Assembly: GCA_002337215.1 (NCBI GenBank)
Contig: DDFO01000014.1
Span: 97,294 to 103,548 of the forward strand
Length of the DNA stretch: 6,255 nt
Reading direction: 5' to 3'
Source: Phycisphaerales bacterium UBA1926
Lineage (GTDB): Bacteria; Planctomycetota; Phycisphaerae; Phycisphaerales; UBA1924
Part shown: positions 1-5,358 of the stretch, piece by piece
Layout of the letters: the number at the start of each line of letters is the position of its first letter
Position numbering within the stretch: position 1 is the first letter of the stretch
Translations under genes and position numbers: made by a program
Notes under the pieces: model-generated
Told to the model about the DNA's origin: nothing
The model's input: only the letters and a program-made list of their open reading frames with translations
Database searches by the model: none

Positions 1-26
1 CCCGCCGTGACCGGCCCGATCCCGCC

Positions 27-1157
27 TCAATCCTCGGGCGCCAAGCCGTAAATCTGCGAGTCGTCTGGGTCGCTCGTCCGCTCAACCCGCGACTCCGTCC
101 CGCCAGGCCCCATACCCGTCGGCCGACCGTCCCCCTCGGCAGCCCCATGCCCATCATCAAACGGGATCACGCTCGGATCGTCAGCGTACGACTCGAGCGC
201 CGGGGGTGCCCCCACCGCCATCGCCGCCTCCGCCGCGTGCGCCCGCGCTGCGTCGCGCATCGCCCGCCGACGCCTTTTTTCTGCGAGCCGGATCTCCCGC
301 TCCCGCGCCTGCACCGCGTTATGGATCGCCCACATCGCCGCCTTCGCGAGCATCAGCACGCTCCACGCGAACACGAGCACACCGCCGAACACCAGGATCC
401 CGAAGATCACGCCAGCAAACGCGAAGAACATCGCGAACGGCGGGCTGAGTTTCAACACACCCCAGATCACCAGTTCCAGCGTCCCCAGCACCGCGATGCA
501 CCACGTCGCCGCACGCAGCCGAGATCCCTCTTCGGTCTCCCCCGCCCAGTCTGCCATCGACGAGAGATACACCCCCATCGGCACAAGCGCGTACAACGCG
601 CCGAGCATCAGCAGCCCCGCGAGCCCCTGGAGAATCCCGCTCCCCGTCGCGTACGCCGCCCACGCGACCATCGCCGCCAGCGCCGCCGATCCCTGCGCCC
701 AACGCGACACATTCCGGATGTGCCGGTTATCGAGGATCTCGTCGAACACGATCCGCTCCGTGCGGGGTCGCTTTACCGTCACGATCCATGATGCACCGAA
801 CCACACCAGCGTCGCCAGCGTGAACAGCACGCCGCGGAGGTTGAAGGGCCCGATCGTCCAATCGCTCGGCAGGAAGAATTGAATCCCGATCGCCAGCACA
901 GACGCGGCCTGCAAGCCCAGCCCGAACGCCATCAGGCGGATGTACCCCAGCGGCGCATCGACGAGGTTGTCCGAGTGACGGACCGATTTCTTCGCCCTCG
1001 TGATCGCCGTCCCGCATTCGGGACACGCCCCGGTCGTTTCCAGCCCACGCAGGCTGTACCCGCACCGAACGCACGTGCGATCATCGGAGACGAACCCACC
1101 GCTCAGGCCAGTCCCGGCCGAGCCTGCGCGCGACATCGATTCCACATCAACCGGCAT
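27..1157 (-). CDS. Zinc-ribbon, multi-pass membrane protein of unknown function
   Basis: A 376-residue protein that I cannot assign to a named function. It opens with a short zinc ribbon: Cys29 and Cys32 (CVRC), then Cys45 and Cys48 (CPEC), flanking a GYSLRGL stretch. This CxRCGYxLRGL...CPECG module is common at the N-termini of planctomycete membrane proteins (family knowledge). Hydrophobic stretches suggest about six membrane segments, near residues 72-95, 106-128, 155-175, 176-198, 215-236 and 240-272. A strongly basic, helical region follows (about 282-312, with an RRRR run), then an acidic, Gly/Pro-rich, probably disordered tail. The zinc ribbon and charged tail would probably face the cytoplasm (inference). 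The ATG at 1157 is favoured because a TANNNT hexamer sits 6 nt upstream. An ATG at residue 8, with a weak GTGGA before it, is an alternative. The gene lies 96 bp downstream of purQ on the same strand but probably has its own promoter. Confidence 0.85.
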   Translation of the reverse strand: MPVDVESMSRAGSAGTGLSGGFVSDDRTCVRCGYSLRGLETTGACPECGTAITRAKKSVRHSDNLVDAPLGYIRLMAFGLGLQAASVLAIGIQFFLPSDWTIGPFNLRGVLFTLATLVWFGASWIVTVKRPRTERIVFDEILDNRHIRNVSRWAQGSAALAAMVAWAAYATGSGILQGLAGLLMLGALYALVPMGVYLSSMADWAGETEEGSRLRAATWCIAVLGTLELVIWGVLKLSPPFAMFFAFAGVIFGILVFGGVLVFAWSVLMLAKAAMWAIHNAVQAREREIRLAEKRRRRAMRDAARAHAAEAAMAVGAPPALESYADDPSVIPFDDGHGAAEGDGRPTGMGPGGTESRVERTSDPDDSQIYGLAPED

Positions 1158-1163
1158 CCCGCG

Positions 1164-1169
1164 AGTCTA
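1164..1169 (-). promoter_or_regulatory. Candidate -10 element (TAGACT) for a leaderless transcript
   Basis: On the minus strand TAGACT ends exactly 6 nt before the ATG at 1157. No Shine-Dalgarno sequence precedes that ATG. A TANNNT box at this distance places the transcription start on or next to the start codon, the usual geometry of leaderless genes. No convincing -35 box is visible. The same arrangement occurs before purQ, which strengthens both calls. Confidence 0.4.
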
Positions 1170-1253
1170 CCAGCGAACCCATCGCCGGCTGCACCCGATG
1201 CCGAACATCAAAGCCCGAACACCGAAACCCATCACAGAAAGCCGAAAGCCCGC

Positions 1254-2114
1254 TCACGCCCCCTGGCTGACCGCCGCACCACTGCCAACGACAGCACGAA
1301 GCGCCGATTCAAACAACACACGCCCCGGCGTCATCGGCCCTTCACCACCACGGACCGACCCCTCCAGCCGCGTCCACGCCGGGTGCCGGTTCCAGTCCAG
1401 GTACCGCTCGGGGTGCGGCATCAGCCCGAAAATCCGACCGCTCGCGTCGCAAATCCCCGCGATATCCCCCGCCGACCCGTTCACCGGTTCCGTGTACCGC
1501 AGCGCTATCCGCCCCCCCGATTCGAGCGACGACAGTACGGCGTCATCCTTCGCCACGAAACGTCCCTCACCGTGCGCGATCGGCAGCATCATGGTCGTCT
1601 CGTTGTACGCCCCGGACGCGAGCCCGTCCGCCAGTCCGCTCGTCCAGATGCACGACGCCCCCCCCGAATCGGACGCCGGCGCAACCCCGACCCACCGATC
1701 AATAAACCGACCCCCCGCGTTCGCCGCGAGCGCCACCGTCGGCTCGATCCGCCCCGATCCCCACGAATCACCCTTCTCGGGCCCCGGCAACAACCCGAGC
1801 TGCACCATCACCTGAAACCCGTTGCAGATCCCGATCATGGGTGTCCCGCGCGCTGCCGAATCCCGCAGGTTCCCCCACACGGTTTCCCGCAGCCGAGCCG
1901 CCAGAATCCGGCCTGAGGCGATGTCATCGCCATAACTGAATCCGCCCGGGAACCCGATCACGTCCGCCCGATCGATCGGCGTCGGGTCCGCAGCGAGCCG
2001 ATCCACGTGCAGCAGATCAACCGCGCACCCGGCAAGGGTGAACGCGCGAACAAGTTCCGCATCGCAGTTCGTCCCCGCCGTCCGCATCACCAACGCCCTG
2101 GGCTTTTCGCTCAT
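1254..2114 (-). CDS. purQ: Phosphoribosylformylglycinamidine synthase, glutaminase subunit PurQ
   Basis: PurQ is a cytoplasmic class I glutamine amidotransferase. It hydrolyses glutamine and supplies ammonia to PurL, which converts FGAR to FGAM in purine biosynthesis (family knowledge). Diagnostic motifs are visible: an RTAGTNCD start, GFSYGDD at about 58-64, the nucleophile motif GICNGFQ with Cys97, HGEGRF at 181-186, NGS..IAGI at 212-221, and PHPER with the catalytic pair His234 and Glu236. At 286 residues it is longer than the roughly 225-235 residues of the small Bacillus-type PurQ. The extra length is in the middle (about 110-165, containing RFIDRWV and CIWTSGL) and at the C-terminus after PHPER (RHPAWTR and beyond). 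This matches a longer PurQ form that still needs separate PurL and PurS partners, and neither gene is in this window. The ATG at 2114 lacks a Shine-Dalgarno sequence but has TACGAT 6 nt upstream. The gene is divergent from the DUF1015 gene. Confidence 0.96.
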   Translation of the reverse strand: MSEKPRALVMRTAGTNCDAELVRAFTLAGCAVDLLHVDRLAADPTPIDRADVIGFPGGFSYGDDIASGRILAARLRETVWGNLRDSAARGTPMIGICNGFQVMVQLGLLPGPEKGDSWGSGRIEPTVALAANAGGRFIDRWVGVAPASDSGGASCIWTSGLADGLASGAYNETTMMLPIAHGEGRFVAKDDAVLSSLESGGRIALRYTEPVNGSAGDIAGICDASGRIFGLMPHPERYLDWNRHPAWTRLEGSVRGGEGPMTPGRVLFESALRAVVGSGAAVSQGA

Positions 2115-2120
2115 GCCCGT

Positions 2121-2126
2121 ATCGTA
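2121..2126 (-). promoter_or_regulatory. Candidate -10 element (TACGAT) for leaderless purQ
   Basis: On the minus strand TACGAT is followed by 6 nt (acgggc) and then the purQ ATG. There is no Shine-Dalgarno sequence. This is the spacing expected if transcription starts at the ATG itself, and it matches the spacing at the zinc-ribbon gene. No recognisable -35 hexamer lies 16-18 nt further upstream, where the sequence is G-rich. Confidence 0.4.
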
Positions 2127-2133
2127 CCGACCA

Positions 2134-2167
2134 GACCCGCCACCCGACCCGCGCCCGACCCGCCACC
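2134..2167 (-). repeat. C/G-tract repeat with G-quadruplex potential upstream of purQ
   Basis: The plus strand carries GACCCGC at 2134, 2146 and 2157, spaced 12 and 11 bp. The longer unit GACCCGCCACC is exact at 2134-2144 and 2157-2167. Read on the minus strand this gives five GGG tracts separated by loops of 2, 3, 2 and 4 nt (2161 back to 2136), which meets the canonical G-quadruplex pattern. It lies about 20 bp upstream of the purQ start, just beyond the candidate -10 box. It could be an operator, a structure-forming element, or only compositional skew in a GC-rich spacer. Confidence 0.45.
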
Positions 2168-2177
2168 GTCACCAACG

Positions 2178-2216
2178 CCCCAAAAGCCCACCCGCCGATC
2201 CGCCCACACCCCAAAA
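2178..2216. repeat. Direct repeat CCCCAAAA, 31 bp apart, in the divergent spacer
   Basis: CCCCAAAA occurs exactly at 2178-2185 and 2209-2216, offset by 31 bp, about three helical turns. Further C-tracts lie between the copies, so the minus strand again has five G-tracts, although one loop is 9 nt. The repeat is in the intergenic region shared by purQ and the DUF1015 gene, where binding sites for a regulator would be expected. No known regulator motif is recognised and chance is a real alternative. Confidence 0.3.
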
Positions 2217-2234
2217 CATCCACCAACCGGGCCC

Positions 2235-2265
2235 TATGCTTCGTTGGACGAGCCGTAGGGGCTCG
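2235..2265 (+). promoter_or_regulatory. Weak promoter/leader candidate of the DUF1015 gene
   Basis: TATGCT at 2235-2240 resembles a -10 box facing the DUF1015 gene. It has no recognisable -35 partner. If used, it would give a leader of roughly 75 nt. Within that leader a 6-bp inverted repeat, CGAGCC (2249-2254) and GGCTCG (2260-2265) with a 5-nt loop, could form a small hairpin. The rest of the 209-bp spacer is C-rich on the plus strand and contains no gene that I can support. Confidence 0.25.
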
Positions 2266-2310
2266 ACCACGCACGCACGACCCCGCCATCATCAGAACCC
2301 GCCCGACCGC

Positions 2311-2316
2311 GAAAGG
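2311..2316 (+). promoter_or_regulatory. Shine-Dalgarno-like site (GAAAGG) of the DUF1015 gene
   Basis: GAAAGG ends 7 nt before the ATG at 2324. It is a partial match to the anti-Shine-Dalgarno complement at suitable spacing. It supports this start, and family homology beginning within the first few residues agrees. Confidence 0.5.
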
Positions 2317-2323
2317 CGTAACC

Positions 2324-3667
2324 ATGCCCGCCATCTATCCTTTCAACGCCATCCAGTACAACCAAGGCGTCGGCGATGTCAGCGATCTCGTCGCCCCGCC
2401 GTATGACGTGCTCAGCGCCGACGACAAGGCCGCCTACCTCAAGAAGTCGTCCAGCAACATCGTCTCGGTCGACCTGCCCCACGTTCCCCCGAAGGAACTG
2501 GGCCCCAAGTCCGCCTACGACAACGCCAACAAGGCCCTCGAGGCGATGCTCTCGGGCGGCACCCTCACCAAGCGCGATACCCCCGCCATCTTCGCCTATC
2601 GCCAGACTTTCAACGCCGAAGGACAGACCTTCCAACGCTCCGGCATGGCGTGCACGCTCGATACTGTCCCGTTCGGCGCCCGCGAATGCGGCGGCGTCCT
2701 CCCCCACGAGCAGACCTTCAGCGGGCCCAAGGAAGACCGCAAGGCCCTGATGCACGCCACCGCGACGCAGCTCAGCCCCATCTTCGGGCTCTGCCCCGAT
2801 GACGACGGCGCCGCCACCAAGGTCGTCCACGACATCTGCAACAGCCGCGACGCCGACATGACCGCCGACCTGGGCGACGGCGTCACCCACGAGGTCTGGA
2901 CCATCGACGATGCGGAGACCATCAAGGCCTATCAGGACGCCCTCGCGGGCCAGGACGTCTTCATCGCCGACGGCCACCACCGCTACAACACCGCCCTCAA
3001 CTACCTCAAGGCGCTCGAAGAAGACGGCGAAGTCCCCGCGGATCACCCCGCCCGCAGGACCATGTTCGTCCTCGTCGGCATGTCCGATCCCGGGCTCTAC
3101 ATCGGCCCGACCCACCGCGTCCTGGGCGGCATGAGCGAGTATTCCATCGACGCCTTCCAGAAAGCCGCCGAGGGCATCCTCAACATCGAGCCCTGCGACA
3201 ACGACCCCGAGAAGTTCGACCACGAGATCGAGCACTGGGCCGCCAAGGGCATCGACAACGTCATGGGCCTGATGGACTTCGAAACCGGGCTCTGCTTCGT
3301 CTGCTACCCCGCGACGCCCGATCCTCTTGAAGATGCCCACCCGGACAAACCCAAGGCATGGCGCACCCTCGACGTCGCCATCATCCAGCACGTCATCGTC
3401 GAAGAGATCTGCGAACCCACCCTCAACGGCGGCAACCCCGTCAAGTGGGCCTTCCCTCACTCGATCAAAGAGGTTGTCGAGATCGGCAAGGGCTCCGAGA
3501 CCGGGGCTGGCGGCGGCGCGGGCTTCGCCCAGCTCGCCGTCATCGTCAAGCCGACACCAATGGACGCCGTCCGTGATGTCAGCCATGCCGGCGAACTCAT
3601 GCCCCAGAAGTCCACGTTCTTCTTTCCCAAGCTCGCGACCGGCCTGTTCGTCAACCCGCTGAGCTGA
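2324..3667 (+). CDS. DUF1015 family protein (COG4198-type), function unknown
   Basis: A soluble 447-residue protein matching the DUF1015 family along its whole length. Visible family hallmarks, in order, are IYPFNAI at the N-terminus, VAPPYDVLS (23-31), NIVSVDLP (45-52), H128 with TFSGPKEDR (131-139), LSPIFGL (150-156), FIADGHHRYNTALNY (213-227), a THRVL motif (263-267), and the C-terminal MPQKSTFFFPKLATGLF (426-442). The family has no firmly established function. From memory, relatives often sit beside serA and serC and have been linked to serine metabolism, but neither gene is here. The DGHHR motif (216-220) resembles the active-site or ligand loop of ParB/sulfiredoxin-fold proteins, the fold of the kinase SerK; that link is inference. 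There is no signal peptide or membrane segment. The ATG is preceded by GAAAGG at 2311-2316 with 7-nt spacing. Lysine codons are nearly all AAG, suggesting good expression. A strong hairpin terminator follows the stop. Confidence 0.95.
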   Translation: MPAIYPFNAIQYNQGVGDVSDLVAPPYDVLSADDKAAYLKKSSSNIVSVDLPHVPPKELGPKSAYDNANKALEAMLSGGTLTKRDTPAIFAYRQTFNAEGQTFQRSGMACTLDTVPFGARECGGVLPHEQTFSGPKEDRKALMHATATQLSPIFGLCPDDDGAATKVVHDICNSRDADMTADLGDGVTHEVWTIDDAETIKAYQDALAGQDVFIADGHHRYNTALNYLKALEEDGEVPADHPARRTMFVLVGMSDPGLYIGPTHRVLGGMSEYSIDAFQKAAEGILNIEPCDNDPEKFDHEIEHWAAKGIDNVMGLMDFETGLCFVCYPATPDPLEDAHPDKPKAWRTLDVAIIQHVIVEEICEPTLNGGNPVKWAFPHSIKEVVEIGKGSETGAGGGAGFAQLAVIVKPTPMDAVRDVSHAGELMPQKSTFFFPKLATGLFVNPLS

Positions 3668-3685
3668 CGCCGACCCGTCCTGAAA

Positions 3686-3729
3686 CAACGAGAAAAATGC
3701 CCGGCATCCGCCGGGCATTTTTTTCGTTG
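3686..3729. terminator. Bidirectional intrinsic terminator between convergent genes
   Basis: A perfect 13-bp inverted repeat (3693-3705 with 3710-3722) encloses the 4-nt loop ATCC. Its GC-rich core is TGCCCGGC / GCCGGGCA. The pairing extends outward through one G-T wobble to CAACG / CGTTG, giving about 20 bp in total (3686-3705 with 3710-3729). A 7-T run at 3718-3724 serves the plus strand, and the A-run at 3693-3697 serves as a T-run on the minus strand. It lies between the DUF1015 stop (3667) and the thioredoxin stop (3741), so it should end transcription from both sides. Confidence 0.92.
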
Positions 3730-3740
3730 CCTCCGCAGGC

Positions 3741-4166
3741 TCACTCCGCCGTAGCGGTCTTCAGAAAGGCGAGATAGTCCTCAGCATCAAGGAACCCCGT
3801 CTTCGACGCAACGATCTTTCCGTCGCGCAGCACAACCGTCGTCGGCAACGCGGCGACGCCCAACGCCTGCGCCGTCTCCGGCGCCTTGTCCGAATCGACA
3901 TACACGCCGACCGCGTTCTCACCGATCCACGAGGAAACAGACGCGGCCGCGAGCGTCTCACGCTTGAGCATCTGGCACGGAGGGCACCAGTCGGCGGTCA
4001 CCACAGCGACGACAGGCCGTCCGGCCTCCGTCCCCGACCGGATCCCCTCGTCGAGCGACAGACCAGTCGCGAACACCTCGGGCGTCGGCGCAACCCGCCC
4101 CCGCACAGCCTGGATCGCGGCAAACGCAACGAGCAGTCCAATCAGCCCCGGAATCACAAACTTCAT
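3741..4166 (-). CDS. Membrane-anchored thioredoxin-like protein (CPPC)
   Basis: A 141-residue thioredoxin-fold protein. The N-terminus (about residues 4-20, hydrophobic after MK) is a signal anchor or uncleaved signal peptide, with no lipobox, so the domain should lie on the outer face of the cytoplasmic membrane. The active site is ADWCPPC with Cys61 and Cys64, followed by QMLKRETL. The family cis-proline is in ALPTT (Pro108), followed by a VVLRDGKIV strand and a G at 124. CPPC, rather than the CGPC of classical thioredoxin, together with WCPPCQMLKRETL resembles DsbD C-terminal-like and thioredoxin_7-type proteins, which reduce or relay electrons to extracytoplasmic disulfides. The exact partner is not shown. 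An AGGAG site 5 nt upstream fixes the start. The gene is convergent with the DUF1015 gene and 178 bp downstream of the DUF21/CBS pair, so it probably has its own promoter. Confidence 0.92.
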   Translation of the reverse strand: MKFVIPGLIGLLVAFAAIQAVRGRVAPTPEVFATGLSLDEGIRSGTEAGRPVVAVVTADWCPPCQMLKRETLAAASVSSWIGENAVGVYVDSDKAPETAQALGVAALPTTVVLRDGKIVASKTGFLDAEDYLAFLKTATAE

Positions 4167-4171
4167 ACGTA

Positions 4172-4176
4172 CTCCT
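4172..4176 (-). promoter_or_regulatory. Shine-Dalgarno site (AGGAG) of the thioredoxin-like gene
   Basis: On the minus strand AGGAG is followed by 5 nt (tacgt) and then the ATG at 4166. It is the best Shine-Dalgarno site in the window and decides this start. Confidence 0.75.
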
Positions 4177-4344
4177 GCAACAACAAATCAAAAGGCTCAG
4201 ACAGACTCATCCACCTGATAGAGAAGAGCAACGAACCGCGCCGAGCGTTGCCTGGAATCACCAGGGCGACGGCAACCGGCACAGATCCGACCCGTTCAAC
4301 ACAGGCGTTCCGCCAACTATTCCCGACGCACCAATCGCGTGGAC
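4177..4344. other. Intergenic spacer with no supported gene
   Basis: This stretch lies between the stop of the short DUF21/CBS gene and the ribosome binding site of the thioredoxin-like gene. I find no coding region, RNA gene or clear promoter. A small inverted repeat (CCTGG 4251-4255, CCAGG 4261-4265, 5-nt loop) is too short and lacks a T-run, so it is not called a terminator. The spacer presumably holds the thioredoxin-gene promoter and the 3' end of the DUF21/CBS transcript. Confidence 0.6.
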
Positions 4345-5358
4345 TCAGGCCGCATCACCCGCAAGCAACGGCCCAACCAGATCCTCCCGCCCCACCAGAC
4401 CCACCACACGCTCGCCCTTCCCGGCCCGCGCACGATCCACGACGATCGCGATGCCCGCCGGGTTCACCGCGAGTTTGCCGATCGCCGTCAGCACGCTCTC
4501 CGACGCGTCGAGCCGGACAGGCTCGATCATCTCGGGCCCCTCGCCGTGCCCGATCTCGCCGGATGACGCGATCAGATCGAGCGCGTGGATCACGCCCCGC
4601 ACGCGCCCCAGCCGATCGGTCACCGGGAGCCAGGTGCGGGTCGTCCGCAGCGCGAACGCGCTCGCCGTCTCATTCGACCAGTCCACACGGATCCGATCGA
4701 CCGACCGCCACGGCACCGCGACTTCGCCCACCGTCGTGCGCTCAAACACGAGCGCCCGCTCCGCGAGACGGCCCTGCAGCCCGCTGATCGATCCCGAATG
4801 CGCCGACTCTTCGAGCAAACCGAGCAGCCGCCGCCGCCGCCCCATCGCGTCGATCGAGCCGCCTGTGTCCCCCGTGAGCCGCAGCGCGAGCCGGGAGATC
4901 GCCATCAGCGCCGGGAGCACCAGCGTCACGGTCGCGAGGATGCGCACAAACTTGATCACCGGCGAGAGCGCGTAGGGCCAGGAATCCGCGTTCAGCCGGA
5001 ACACTTCTTTCGGAAGGCTCTCCCCGAACACCAGCAGCAGAGGCGTCAGCACGACCATCTGCAGCACGATCGTCGCGCCGGGCGAGAGCCCCGAACCCGC
5101 GAGCAGCATCGTCAGCCCCAGCGTCCCGGCGTAGTTGCAGAGGTTGTTGCCCAGCAGGACCGTCGAGAGCAGTCGGTTCGGGTCCGACAGTTCGTCGCGC
5201 ACACGCAGCGCCGCGCGGTCGCCGCGTTTGTGCAGCCGGACGTCCAGCCGGACCCGGCTCAGGCAATAAAAGCCCGTCTCCGTCCCGCTCCACATCGCCG
5301 AGCCCACGAGCCCCGCGAGCATCAGCAGGGCCCAGCCCGCGATCTCGATCGCGTTCAT
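4345..5358 (-). CDS. DUF21/CBS membrane protein, CNNM-like, lacking a CorC/HlyC domain
   Basis: A 337-residue member of the CNNM/CorC group, membrane proteins linked to magnesium or other divalent cation transport (family knowledge; substrate unproven here). The N-terminal DUF21 domain spans about residues 1-165. Its hallmarks are SGTETGFYCLSRVRLDVR (24-41), LLSTVLLGNNLCNYAGT (63-79) and FGESLPKEVFRLNAD (111-125). Membrane segments lie near 7-24, 66-88, 93-112 and 128-155. A basic linker (RRRR, 174-177) leads to two cytoplasmic CBS-type repeats, about 214-263 (VPWRSVDRIRV...VRGVIHALDLI) and 279-333 (GIAIVVD...VVGLVGREDLV), which in the family bind adenine nucleotides. The protein ends there, without the C-terminal transporter-associated CorC/HlyC domain. 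Its ATG overlaps the stop of the upstream paralogue by 4 bp (ATGA), so translation is coupled. No strong Shine-Dalgarno is visible; the upstream bases are simply G-rich. Confidence 0.92.
   Translation of the reverse strand: MNAIEIAGWALLMLAGLVGSAMWSGTETGFYCLSRVRLDVRLHKRGDRAALRVRDELSDPNRLLSTVLLGNNLCNYAGTLGLTMLLAGSGLSPGATIVLQMVVLTPLLLVFGESLPKEVFRLNADSWPYALSPVIKFVRILATVTLVLPALMAISRLALRLTGDTGGSIDAMGRRRRLLGLLEESAHSGSISGLQGRLAERALVFERTTVGEVAVPWRSVDRIRVDWSNETASAFALRTTRTWLPVTDRLGRVRGVIHALDLIASSGEIGHGEGPEMIEPVRLDASESVLTAIGKLAVNPAGIAIVVDRARAGKGERVVGLVGREDLVGPLLAGDAA

Noticed and set aside
1158..1253. Spacer between purQ and the zinc-ribbon gene, examined for a terminator; it holds a tandem 7-bp GAAAGCC at 1237-1250.
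   Set aside because: The repeat units are direct, not inverted, so no hairpin forms, and two copies of 7 bp are within chance.
879..1916. A 345-codon plus-strand open frame across the zinc-ribbon gene start and purQ.
   Set aside because: It is Arg/Pro/His-rich without domains and crosses two well-supported minus-strand genes and their spacer.
2234..3718. A 494-codon open frame on the minus strand, fully antisense to the DUF1015 gene.
   Set aside because: Its product is a monotonous Gly/Val/Asp/Ala-rich sequence with no motif, typical of the frame opposite a GC-rich gene that uses C- and G-ending codons. The plus-strand frame has full-length family homology. It even runs through the terminator hairpin.
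4251..4265. Small inverted repeat CCTGG-5 nt-CCAGG after the short DUF21/CBS gene, considered as a terminator.
   Set aside because: Only 5 bp of stem and no T-run on the minus strand.
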